The translations under genes were made by a program, and so were the position numbers. 64,000 nucleotides of DNA from positions 9,565,942 through 9,629,941 of the forward strand of contig OX465113.1 in the NCBI GenBank assembly GCA_949987565.1. Direction: 5' to 3'. Below the pieces are notes generated by a model. It was given only the letters and a program-made list of their open reading frames with translations. It did not search any database and was not told the origin of the DNA. This document shows positions 43,901 through 54,179 of this stretch, one piece after another (position 1 is the first letter of the stretch; each line of letters opens with the position of its first letter). The DNA comes from Luidia sarsii (Eukaryota > Echinodermata > Asteroidea > Paxillosida > Luidiidae).

Positions 43901-46900
43901 CAAACCCAATCCCATCCCAGCCCAAAACCTAACCCCAATCTAACCCATCCCAACCCCAACCCAAAACCTAGCCCAAACCCCAACCCGACCCAACCTGGCC
44001 CAACCCGCCCCAAAACCCAACCCAACCCGACTCAAAACCCAACCCCAACCTAACCCATCCCAAAACCCAACCCAACCCCAACCCAAAACCTAATCCAAAC
44101 CCCAAACCAACCCAACCCAATGCCATCGCAACCCTACCAACTCAACCCAACCCCAACCCAAACCCAAAACCCAATCCAAACCCCAACCCAATGTCATCCC
44201 AACCCTACCAACTCAACCCAACCCCAACCCCAACCCAAAACCCAATCCAAACCCCAACCCAATGCCATCGCAACCTACCAACTCAACCCAACCCCAAACC
44301 AAAACCCAATCCAAACCCCAACCCAATGCCATCCCAACCCAACCCCAACCCCAACCCCAACCCGAACCCAAAACCCAATCCCCACCCCAAACCCCAAGTC
44401 ACACAACTGTAAAGCCTGTCACCAAGCCAGAACTTACATCGATGCCAAAGTGCTCCGTGACGCCGAGACCGGTCTTGCCCAGCACACCAAAGGACATGCT
44501 CTCGTCCAGGAAGATACGCACCTTGTACTTATACTTGAACTCCACCTGGTTGGTTTTCCAAATAAAAAAAAATTACAAATCAGACAAACAAAATCCTAAA
44601 GTTGACAGAGTTCTTTACGGAGAGACAACTTTTGTCATGATAAAATTATGGTATTTGCCTGTTTTGAGATTTGATTTTTGTCACTGACGTCAGCAAGTGG
44701 TTTGCAAGCTATTTTAAGGGACAAATGGAGATCTTTGGGGGCGATGCTCTCACCAGTTTGTCGATGGGAGTTATCTGTCCAGTGTTGGTGTACAATCCCT
44801 CCACGACCATGAATTTGCGCGTCTTCTTCGCCTTCTTGGGGTTCTGCGAAAGCGAACGACAAAGCACACTCATCAACAAACATGGCATGCCAATCGTTGG
44901 CGGAATTGGGCAGTTGACAGACGATTGGCAGAGTGCAACGCTGCCCTCAATGTTACTGGCTCTCCTCAGTTCCTCACTCTATTCCAATCAAAGCCCAACG
45001 CCCAACCCCAAGCCCAATTCCAAGTCAAAGCCCAAACCATAGCACAAGCACTAGACCTTGCCAACCCCAAGCCTTGGCCCCAAACCCTTGGCCCCAAGCC
45101 TTTGCCCCAAGCCTTTGCCCCAAGCCTTGGCCCCAAGCATTGGCCCCAAGCCTTTGCCCCAAGCCTTTGCCCCAAGCCTTTGCCCCAAACCCTTTGCCCC
45201 AAGCCTTGGCCCCAAGCCTTTGCCCCAAGCCTTCGCCCCAAGACTTTGCCCCAAGCCTTGGCCCCAAGCCTTGGCCCCAAGCCTTTGCCACAAGCCTTGG
45301 CCCCAAGCCTTGGCCCCAAACCATTAGCCCCAAACCCTTGGCCCCAAGCCTTTGCCCCAAGCCTTTGCCCCAAACCATTAGCCCCAAACCCTTGGCCCCA
45401 AGCCTTTGCCCCAAGCCTTTGCCCCAAACAATTAGCCCCAAACTCTTTGCCCCAAGCCTTTGCCCCAAGCCTTTGCCCAAAGCCTTGGCCCCAAGCCTTT
45501 GCCCCAAGCCTTTGCCCCAAGCCTTTGCCCCAAGCCTTGGCCCCAAGCCTTGGCCTCGAGCCTTTTCCCAAACCATTTGCCCCAAACCCTTGGCCCAAAC
45601 CTTTGCCCCAAGCCTTCGCCCCAAGACTTTGCCCCAAGACTTTGCCCCAAGCATTGGCCCCAAGCCTTGGCCCCAAGCCTTGGCCTCGAGCCTTTTCCCA
45701 AACCATTTGCCCCAAACCCTTGGCCCAAACCCTTTGCCCCATGCCTCGGCCCCAAGCCTCGGCCTGAAGCCTTGCCCCAAGCCTTTGCCCCAAGCCTTTG
45801 CCCAAGCCTTGGCCCCAAGCCTTTATCCAAAGCCTTTGCCCAAAGCCTTTGCCCAAGCCTTTGTCCAAAGCATTTACCCAAAGCCTTGGACCAAGCCTTT
45901 GCCCAAGCCTTTGTCCAAAGCATTTACCCAAAGCCTTGGACCAAGCCTTGGACCAAGCATTTACCCAAAGCCTTTGCCCCAAGCCTTTGCCCCAAGCCTT
46001 TGCCCTAAGCCCTTGCCCTAAGCCTTTGCCCTAAGCCTTTGCCCTAAGCCTTTACCCAAAGCCTTTGCCCCAAGCCTTTGCCCCAAGCCTTTGCCCAAAG
46101 CCTTTGCCCCAAGCCTTTGCCCCAAGCCTTTGCCCTAAGCCTTTACCCAAAGCCTTTGCCCCAAGCCTTGCCCAAAGCCCTTGCCCTAAGCCCTTGCCCT
46201 AAGCCTTTGCCCTAAGCCTTTACCCAAAGCCTTTGCCCCAAGCCTTTGCCCAAAGCCTTTGCCCTAAGCCCTTGCCCTAAGCCTTTGCCCTAAGCCTTTA
46301 CCCAAAGCCTTTGCCCCAAGCCTTTGCCCAAAGCCTTTGCCCCAAGCCTTTGCCCCAAGCCTTTGCCCCAAGCCTTTGCCCCAAGCCTTTGCCCCAAGCC
46401 TTTGCCCCAAGCCTTGCCCAAAGCCTTTACCCAAAGCCTTTGCCCCAAGCCTTGCCCAAAGCCCTTGCCCTAAGCCCTTGCCCTAAGCCTTTGCCCTAAG
46501 CCTTTACCCAAAGCCTTTGCCCCAAGCCTTTGCCCAAAGCCTTTGCCCTAAGCCCTTGCCCTAAGCCTTTGCCCTAAGCCTTTGCCCTAAGCCTTTACCC
46601 AAAGCCTTTGCCCCAAGCCTTTGCCCAAAGCCTTTGCCCCAAGCCTTTGCCCCAAGCCTTTGCCCAAAGCCTTTGCCCTAAGCCTTTGCCCCAAGCCTTG
46701 CCCAAAGCCTTTGCCCTAAGCCTTTGCCCCAAGCCTTTGCCCCAAGCCATGGCCCCAAGCCTTTGCCCAAAGCCTTTGCCCCAAGCCTTGGCCCAAAGCC
46801 TTGGCCCCAAGCATTGGCCCCAAGCCATGGCCCCAAGCCTTGGCCCCAAGCCTTTGCCCAAAGCCTTTGCCCAAAGCCTTTGCCCAAAGCCTTTGAACAA

Positions 46901-49900
46901 GCCTTGGCCCAAAGCCTTGGCCCAAAGCCTTTGCCCAAAGCCTTGGCCCTGAGCCTTGGCCCCAAGCCCTGCCCCAAGCATTTACCCAAAGCCTTTGCCC
47001 CAAGCATTTACCCAAGCATTTACCCAAAGCCTCGGCCCCAACCCCTGCCCCAAGCCAAAGCCTTCACTTCCAACAGACACTTCATCCCTGACCACATCCC
47101 CAAATCGACAGGATTAGACTTGTCCCAGACTGGAGGAGGTCTACGGACCGAGGGAGCCAAAGCAGGCAAAGGACAAAAAGGAAACGAGGGGCTAGGGCTC
47201 AGCCGGACCCACCTTCTTGTCCTCGATGGCCTGCTCTTCCAGCAGTCTCTCTAGGTCCTCCATGTCGTTGTGCTTGAAGAACTTGATCTGGCTGCGAGAG
47301 GCCAGCAGACCCATCTGGACGGCAAAGCACACTCCCTCATCGCTGCAGCAAAATGAGAATTCACACGCTTTCAAATGACTCTCCCTTTCTCCCTCTCTCT
47401 TCCTCCTCCCCCACCTCTCTCTCTCTCTCGACAACAATGCTTCATCCCCTTTCCTCCGGGCTACATTATTTCATAATTCCTGGGCTTTCGCTAACCACAA
47501 AAGCTGTCCTTGAGAAAAGTCCTGCCACGATGGGACAAGTCAGCCCCCCCCCCCCTATCAGGTCTATATTATATTTCTCGGATTGCGTCTTTTGTGATTT
47601 GCCAGTAGGGGCCCTAGGCAATTTGCGGCAGGCCCAAGAGGTTAGTGCAAGGGATACGTCATAAATTATGACGTCATACGCTACAATGCTGCGTTCCAAT
47701 CACGAAGCGTTCACTATCTCTATCTCTCTCTCCCTCACTCCCTCCTCCCTATCTCTCTAGTCTCTACTCTCCAAATTGAGTGGGCCTGACGTTTCGATCC
47801 TAGCAGGACCTTTCTCGAAGGCATTTGAGAAAGGTCCTGCTGGGATCGAAACGTCAGGCCCACTAAATTTTGAGATTTGCATTTTTGGGTAATTTTAGTC
47901 AGTAAGCAGTTTGCAACATTTTCGTTGTAACCGAGCTCATTGCAACAGGTGTCCATTGTAGTTATTAGTTGTTTTATAGATACGGAATGTGAGTAAGAAT
48001 GTCCGGGGGGGGGGGGGGGGGGCATGCAATGAAATCTGCCGAGTTCCCCACCAGAAGATGATGTCCCCGCGCTTGGAGTAGGCCGGGATGCAGCTGGCCA
48101 CAGTGGAGAAGCCGTACGAGTACAGGATGCCCATCTCCATGCCGAAGAACTTAGAGATGCGCTCCTCAAAGTCCAGGTGCACGTCTAAGACGAAGGGGGA
48201 GGGGGGAAGACGATTGTCAGCGTCTTGAGCTTAAGGGTGCGCTGAAAGAAACCTCACAGTGTATTTGTACTGGCAGGGGCCTGTTTCAACTGTGGATGCA
48301 ATGACCCTATTCAGGTTGTACACAGTGGGCCATTCAGTGCACCCATTCACAGACACAGCTGTGGATGTAATGATCCTATTCAGCTTAGTACACAATGGGC
48401 CATTCAGTGCACCCATTCACAGACACAGCTGTGGATGCAATGACCCTATACAGCTTGTACACAGTGGGCCATTCAGTGCACCCATTCACAGACACAGCTG
48501 TGGATGTAATGATCCTATTCAGCTTAGTACACAATGGGCCATTCAGTGCACCCATTCACAGTCATAATTGTGGATGCAATTATTGCAATGACCCTATTCA
48601 GTTTGAACAAGGTGGGCCATTCAGTGCACCCGTTCACAGTATACAATGGGCCATTCAGTGCAACCATTCACAGACACAGCTGTGGATGCAATGACCCCAT
48701 TCCGCTTGTACACAATGGGCCATTTAGTGCACCCATTCAAAGACACAGCTGTGGATGTAATGACCCTATTCAGCTTGTAATATAGTGGGCCATTCAGTGC
48801 ACCCGTTCACAGTATACAATGGGCCATTCAGTGCACCCATTCAAAGTCACAGCTGTGGATGCAATGACCCCATTCCGCTTGTACACAATGGGCCATTTAG
48901 TGCCCCCATTCAAAGACACAGCTGTGGATGCAAGGACCCTATTCAGCTTGTAATATAGTGGGCCATTCAGTGCACCCGTTCACATTACACAATGGACCAT
49001 TCAGTGCTCCCATTAATACTCACAGCTGTGGATGCAATGACACTATTCAGCTTGTACCCAATGGGCCATTCAGTGCACCCATTCACAGTACACAATGGGC
49101 CATTCAGTGCACCCATTCACAGTATACAATGGGCCATTCAGTGCACCCAATCACAGTACAAAATGGGCCATTCAGTGCATCCATTCACAGTCACAGCTGT
49201 AGATGCAACGACCCTATTCAACTTGTACACACTGGGCCATTTAAAATAAACATTCGCAGTCACACAATGGGTCATTTTTTTTAGGTTTAAGCAAAAGTAC
49301 GAGACCAAATGCGAGTTGAAGGGTCGTCCTTACCCATGGTTCCATAGAAGCCCCTTGGACCGCAAGTCCCAACACCATACTTCTTGAGGCTCTTCACGGC
49401 TGCATCCTGCAAAACGATCCGACCAAGAAACAGAAATGGGGCGACATCTCATACAGGTACTCTCCTTTGTCATGTGACAATTTTTCTGACTCGAACCCTT
49501 TTCTAATCTTTGCCAAAGAATTTATTCATTCATTTGACTTAAATTGGAAAAAGCTGCATCCACTTTGTGCGATCCCCCAGACACGGTAGCCAGGTTAACA
49601 AAAATTTGGTTGTTTGCATCTGAAAGAAAGCGGGGGAGTGATCCCTAGAGATACTTTCCTGCGGTCAATGGTTCTGACTGGCGCCCCCACCCCGGCAAAG
49701 ACTAGTTGACTATTTTGGGAACGCGGCCATCTAAGGGCTGGATAGCTCAGATGATAAGAGCACCCGTATGCAAAACAAGTGGTCTCGGGTTCAAGTCCCG
49801 GTCAAGTCAAAGATTTCTTTGCCATTTAAAAAAAAAAAAAAAAAAAAAAAGTTCCCAGTCAGCTTTTACGTTTATTTGTTTGATTTTACTCATGTGGAAT

Positions 49901-52900
49901 ACCTCATAATCGTTGAGGGGCCCTTCAACCAGCCTGAGAGATTTTCAACGACTGTCTGGCCGCAGAAAGCGGCAGCTCGAATCGAAGCCTCCCAAGGGAC
50001 TTACCTCTGTCTCCTGTCTCCCCAGCATCCCCAGGAAGTTGAACGTTCCCATGTTGATGCCTTGTTTCCCATCCACAGTCAGCATGCTCCCACCTTGCCT
50101 GAAAAACAAGACGACCAAAAATATTACAACTCCTGATTTCGAGTGCAGATGTCTTAAGCTCGGCCGTACAGTGGTCAAGGCGTCCGCACTGGAGAGCTGG
50201 AGTCGCGGGTTCAAATCCCGCCCGAGCTGCCTGTGTGGTTTTTTTTTTCTCAGCAGGCAATAGAGCAAAGCACTGAGCACACAGTGCTTATTACCAGGGA
50301 TGTAAATGACCGACAAACTCATTTCCTGAAAATCACTGAAGGCAAGTAAATCGTGCGACTGCGAGTGAGCGCTTACGCGACCGAGAGATGCGACTGTGAG
50401 TGAGCGCTTACGCGACCGAGAAATTCACGGCAGGGGTGCAGGAGCCGTTTAGTTTTTTAGGGTTTTAACAGATAAAAATTAGCAGTTTGAGATACCTGTT
50501 TGACATAAATTTACAAAAAATAATAATAATAATTTACATCCCTGTATTACATTGAGTAGGGTAAGCCCTCATTGAAGTGGAAATTAATGTCGGATTGAAT
50601 TGAAATGAATTGAATTGAATTGAAGTGAATCGAATTTAATTTAATTTAATCAAATCAAATTTAACTTAATCGAATCAAATTTAATTTAATCGAATCAAAT
50701 TTAATTTAATCAAATCAAATAGGATCAAATCCAACCCAATCCAATCAGATCAGATTGAATAGTATCAAATAGAATCGAGTAAGACATTACTTTGTATAAT
50801 ATATAGCGATGTTCCACTCTATTATTATTATTAAATCAATCAAATCAAATTGAATGAAATAAGATTGAGCAAGAGGTCACTTACTGAGTGATTAGCCGGT
50901 ACTTGATGGGTTCGTAGTCTGGGGGTAGCTTAGGCACCAGAGGTTCTGGATTCCATTCCTCTATGAGCTGATCTTTCTCCTGAAACAAAGTTGAACATTC
51001 CAGAAAGAAAATCTCATTGCAACACCAACCTTACCAAAACGAGAACCACCCGAGGCTTGTGCTAACACTTTTCCTAGCAGGACATTTCTCAAAGGCAGAA
51101 ACTCCATACTGAACTTGAACGACCCATATTGCAAATCTCATACCAATTTAGTAGCATCCTTTCCAGACCAGAGAGTCCTGATAGAGTGGAACGTCGCTAT
51201 AATGAACACCAATATAACAAACATTTGGCTATATAGTGATATACAAAAATTTTGCAAACTGCTTACTGACTAAAATTACCAAAATGCAAATCTCAAAATT
51301 TAGTGGGCCTGACGTTTCGATCCAAGCAGGACCTTTCTCAAAGGCAGAGTGACAAGGACAAAACAGATACATGTACATGAAGGAAGGAGGAAGAGAGTGA
51401 ATAGGACACGGATGAGAAACAAAGGACAATTATGAAACATGCCCTTTGGCTCCCGATTTGTGTGCACAAAATATGTGGCCGCAACTGCTATAACGAACGA
51501 TCGCTATACCGAACAATTTTCATGGATCCCAGGATGTGCGTTATAGCGACGTTCCTCTGTAACATGGGACCATTGGGTAAGTACTGCATTTGATTGCTTG
51601 GAATTGGATTTGGGAGCTCTACCTTCTCTGTCAGCTCAATCTTGGACTGGATGGAGTAACTCTTGGAGAAAAGCAGGCGGACGATGAAGATGATCAGGAA
51701 GCCCTCGAAGATGAGGTGGTACATCGGAGCCTGCCAGAGTGCAAAGATGAATTGGGGTGCCAAGGTGATTACATACACGTTCCCAACAATTCAGGAATCT
51801 CGGCCATTTTTTCAAAATGTTTTAAATGTTTTTAAAGTCAGTTTTTCCATTTATTTGTTTGGGTTCAGGAATCAAATAAAAACATGGAAGGCCTATTTAG
51901 AACTTTACATGTGCCAAACTGGTAGTTCAAATAACTTGGACCTGACAAATCACCCTTTTTGTTATCGAATTTTGAAATTTCGAGGGTCGGGTGACTGTAG
52001 GGTCCAAGGACGACGGGTAATTCTGCGCTTGAACCGGGACTTTGAAAAATTAAAAAACCCTTCCGAAATCCCTTTGGATCCGGACATCGCTTTGCACTGT
52101 TCATAGAACAGTTGTGGGGCTCAACGCGAGTACACTCCCGCAGACCACTCCGCACCCGGACCTGCCTGCACATCGTGATGTCATGCAGTTTCAAATCAAA
52201 GATGGCCACCCCAACTCGGCTTGTCGACCCGTTCTCGGTCAACTGAGGGGAAATATCTCCCTTTTCCCAAACATGAGTAAAACAAAATGACCAGTATTGG
52301 AATCTGTGATTCTCACTGAATCCTCAATGGGCGCGTGGGACGGTTTTACGGGTGTTTTGTGGGGAAATCTGGGTATTTCGGAAGGGTTGTTTTTTTACTC
52401 GGACTACCACACTGACACTGGCAAAAATATTCTTGACCAAAAAAATGAATTATTATTATAAAATTTGCTAAAATTATAAAATTATATTTGTTTCAAATAA
52501 TAACTTCTAAGTTCTAATAATTATTAATCTGACTCTTAAATCTCAGATAAGTTTACATAAATTATTCTCACTAAGTTGCCAAGGGAACAGTGCATATTCA
52601 ATGATAATAAATTAATATTATGCCACTTCATTTACGCCATATCAATGCAATAGAGTGAGGCTGCATAGACCAGTACAACTGACCCCATTATTAACTGTTT
52701 AATATTTAATTCTACTATGGAGGCAGAGGAGGGATTGTACCAACTAAGTCTAAGCCTGTGCGTGGCAGTATTCATTACTTTAATTTAAGTAACTAAGGCA
52801 GTAAATTAGATTGGGGAAACAAAAAATAATTATATTCACCTGTCGGAAAGCCTCCACAAGTTCCCCGAAACTCCACGGTTCAGGAGTCAAGAGTGGTAGA

Positions 52901-52911
52901 ACGCTGTCCAT
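40958..52911 (-). CDS. SPTLC1: Serine palmitoyltransferase subunit 1 (fourteen exons, 483 aa)
   Basis: With SPTLC2/3 it condenses L-serine and palmitoyl-CoA at the ER membrane, the first step of sphingolipid synthesis; this subunit lacks the PLP lysine. Exons: 52911-52840, 51730-51623, 50979-50885, 50098-50005, 49406-49334, 48184-48052, 47342-47213, 44843-44754, 44545-44438, 43528-43433, 42654-42503, 41984-41864, 41607-41534, 41063-40958; all are GT/AG and in phase. A membrane segment [11 protein letters not shown] lies at about 35-45. The fold-type I aminotransferase body includes [15 protein letters not shown] (132-146), [65 protein letters not shown] and FLPPPSIRI. The Cys in GTCGPRG (138) matches the human Cys133 mutated in hereditary sensory neuropathy. 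Human protein: 473 aa. Start chosen at MDSVLP by alignment to the family N-terminus; an ATG 12 bases upstream is in frame. Confidence 0.95.
41218..41462. mobile_element. Hammerhead-bearing inverted repeat in SPTLC1 intron 13
   Basis: The left arm has TTTTCGGTGACACCGTGTAG, CACTTCTCTTTCAAGAAGGA and CTCTGAAAAGAGCC. The right arm has CTGACGA (41,364-41,370), CGAAACGTTGAG (41,391), CTCTTTTCAGAGCCACACTC and AGAGAAGTGCTAC. Same family as 24,681 and 38,112. Confidence 0.6.
42085..42310 (+). repeat. About 230-bp dispersed repeat, copy 1 (SPTLC1 intron 11)
   Basis: GGGATGTAAGTGACTGACAA, AAATCATCAAAGGCCAATAA, GCGACTGCGAGTAAGCGCTT-like and TTTTAACAGATAAAAATGAG, AGTTTGAGATACCTGG-TTGACATAAA recur in the same order at 50,296-50,530 in intron 3. 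Probably a SINE tail, since the second copy follows SINE family B directly. Confidence 0.7.
42880..43150. repeat. 36-37-bp tandem repeat (SPTLC1 intron 10)
   Basis: About seven units of GAATGACAAACGACAATTATTGTG followed by an A run; ACAATTATTGT is palindromic. The Phe/Cys/His-rich minus-strand frame is an artefact. Confidence 0.8.
43610..44400. repeat. Degenerate (CCCAAN)n array (SPTLC1 intron 9)
   Basis: About 790 bases of CCCAAC, CCCAAA, CCCCAA and some CCCTAA hexamers, with a larger unit around AATGCCATC-CAACCCTACC AACTCAACC repeated four times from 44,119. The SPTLC1 pre-mRNA here is G-rich (GGGTTGGG) and can form G-quadruplexes. Confidence 0.9.
44985..47060. repeat. 13-bp minisatellite, about 2.1 kb (SPTLC1 intron 7)
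   Basis: About 155 units of GCCCCAAGCCTTT and variants (GCCCCAAGCCTTG, GCCCAAAGCCTTT, GCCCTAAGCCTTT). Since 13 is not a multiple of three and the unit seldom makes a stop, frames up to 362 codons appear on both strands; they are not genes. Variants cluster: TTGG-rich units on the left, CCCAAAG/CCCTAAG units in the middle. Confidence 0.95.
47770..47945. mobile_element. PLE-type end with near-perfect 45-bp palindrome (SPTLC1 intron 6)
   Basis: GTGGGCCTGACGTTTCGATC, CTAGCAGGACCTTTCTC (47,778-47,814) meets the inverted GAGAAAGGTCCTGC, GGGATCGAAACGTCAGGCCC. It then runs on through AAATTTTGAGATTTGCAT, GTCAGTAAGCAGTTTGCAAC, the terminal segment also found at 51,250-51,300. Confidence 0.65.
48295..49285. 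repeat. 69-70-bp minisatellite (SPTLC1 intron 5)
   Basis: Units contain GTACACAATGGGCCATTCAG, TGCACCCATTCACAG, ACACAGCTGTGGATG and CAATGACCCTATTCAGC. Shorter 33-bp units lacking the CAGCTGTG part occur near 48,640, 48,800 and 49,085-49,180. It is unrelated in sequence to the 69-bp satellite at 17.9 kb. Confidence 0.9.
49545..49875 (+). mobile_element. Full SINE family A (SPTLC1 intron 4)
   Basis: CCACTTTGTGCGATCCCC, TTGTTTGCATCTGAAAG, AAGACTAGTTGACTATTT, GGGCTGGATAGCTCAGATG (A box), CGGGTTCAAGTCCCGG (B box), TTTCTTTGCCATT, a 24-base A run, then GTTCCCAGTCAGC and TTTATTTGTTTG. The tRNA-like part is the best preserved copy in the window. Confidence 0.8.
50150..50280 (+). mobile_element. tRNA-derived SINE family B
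   Basis: GGCCGTACAGTGGTCAAGGC (A box), GCGGGTTCAAATCCCGC (B box), GAGCTGCCTGTGTGG, CAGCAGGCAATAG. It matches the inverted copy at 630-775. Inserted in SPTLC1 intron 3, just past exon 4. Confidence 0.7.
50296..50535 (+). repeat. About 230-bp dispersed repeat, copy 2
   Basis: Same order as 42,085-42,310, with a local duplication of GCGACTG-GAGTGAGCGCTTA around 50,355-50,415. Confidence 0.7.
50575..50865. repeat. AATTG/AATCAAATTT pentamer-like array
   Basis: GAATTGAATTGAATTGAAGT grades into TTTAATTTAATCGAATCAAA repeats, with an AT-rich tail to SPTLC1 exon 3. Confidence 0.8.
51238..51430 (-). mobile_element. Solo 3' end of a Penelope-like element
   Basis: ATGCAAATCTCAAAATTTAG, TGGGCCTGACGTTTCGATCC, AGCAGGACCTTTCTCAAAGG, then GACAAGGACAAAACAGATAC, GAGAGTGAATAGGACAC and AACAAAGGACAA match 61,600-61,735 point for point, next to the coding Penelope-like element. 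Orientation is minus, as there. Located in SPTLC1 intron 2. Confidence 0.7.
51925..52410. mobile_element. Possible fold-back element (SPTLC1 intron 1)
   Basis: The left side has AATAACTTGGACCTGACAAA, a diverged relative of the 28,034-28,060 motif. AACCCTTCCGAAATCCC (52,058) pairs with GGGTATTTCGGAAGGGTT (52,371). The right side ends TTACTCGGACTACC. The ends do not match cleanly, so the limits are uncertain. Confidence 0.4.
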
Positions 52912-53524
52912 ATTTGCGGTCATAACATCGAAGGGGCGAACACTCGGGAAATTACTACCCTGGCAAAGTCTAAAAATATTAATAAATAAATATTTCCAGG
53001 GCAATGTTTTCGGGGTGCAATCCCTGAGAAGTAATCGTTTTTATGGAAACACACAGAACTGTTTTTCGCATATTACTAGTCGTCATAGACTGTGAGCGAA
53101 TCTATTAATTTCTAAGGGGTAAATTTAAACATATCTACCGTTTTTCATTTAAATTAGTTCTCTTTAAATGAAAAAATAGGCTAAAAAATTAATATAAATA
53201 TACAAATGTAATTATTATGATGATTTAGAAAATATATATATATGAGTTATCATTTCATTAATTCAATTTTTAAGGTATCGACCCCAAAAAAGAATGGGCT
53301 CTTCTAGTGACTCATTTACGACTTTAGCAGGATGCGAACAAAATGCACCTTACGCAAGTTGAATAGCGCCACCAAGTGTCGTATGAAAGCACATTAGGTG
53401 GGGTGACTACGCCTACCAGACTGAACCTGGCCCTAAATTTTGGGCCTGAATTTCGGCTGGGCAACGCGTAAAGCGCTACGGTGTCTAATGATTGACACAC
53501 AATATTTGAATTGAGTTTTTCTTA

Positions 53525-53582
53525 AAATTTAGTGGGCCTGACGTTCCGATCCTAGCAGGACCTTTCTCAAAGGCAGAGTGGA
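53525..53582 (-). repeat. Hammerhead-like PLE fragment
   Basis: AAAATTTAGTGGGCCTGACG, TTCCGATCCTAGCAGG and ACCTTTCTCAAAGGCAGAG, the same motif as 51,296 and 61,610, upstream of SPTLC1. Confidence 0.6.
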
Positions 53583-53754
53583 TTGAGTTTTTGCTAGTTT
53601 AAAAATAAAAATAAGAGAGAGATTGTATTGCAACGTTGTGATAACATGATTCTATACACAATCAGCGTGAATACTTGGTGTTGTTTTCCAAAAACATTTA
53701 TTTTCCAGAAAAAAATGAATATAGTTATAGGATTTTACTTCAAATAAAACGAAA

Positions 53755-54035
53755 ATGGAATACTCCTCTTTTGTGAGTGTACCCTACGCATTTTATTTAA
53801 ACCTAACAAATTTGATATAATCTGAAAGAGTACAAAATTCTGAAGAGGATGTAGGCGTTCCCGATTTAATTAATGCAACCATTCATTCAGCCTGACAAAT
53901 TTAACAAGGACCGAAATCCACTTTCGGTCAGAAACTCGCTATATGCTTATACACATTTTGCTGAGAACTCGAAATACTCCTCTTTTGGAAAAGTGAGTGT
54001 ACCCTACGCATTCTATTTAAACCTAATAAATTGGA
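53755..54035 (+). repeat. Direct duplication of about 70 bp
   Basis: ACTCCTCTTTTG, GTGAGTGTACCCTACGCATT and TATTTAAACCTAA occur at 53,762 and again at 53,974. The purpose is unknown. Confidence 0.6.
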
Positions 54036-54179
54036 TATCTGAAAGGCTCGGCCATGGTTGACTGCCATTCGCAGCTTTTCATGTCTTCCATGAACGCTCT
54101 ACACTTTTCTATTACTGGTCAAGAATTGGGCGGAGATTAGGACAAATTATAATAGTACTTTAAGAATAATTAATACCAT

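Noticed and set aside
43610..44400. Telomere or interstitial telomere because of CCCTAA words
   Set aside because: CCCTAA is a minority among CCCAAN and CCCCAA units and there is no regular (CCCTAA)n run.
44925..46021. Long plus-strand frames of Pro/Lys/Ala/Leu-rich protein (up to 362 codons) and a 338-codon minus-strand partner
   Set aside because: They are translations of the 13-bp minisatellite in SPTLC1 intron 7; all frames on both strands are open because the unit rarely makes a stop.
48231..49284. Frames rich in GHSVHPFT / GPFSAPIH repeats
   Set aside because: Translations of the 69-70-bp minisatellite in SPTLC1 intron 5.
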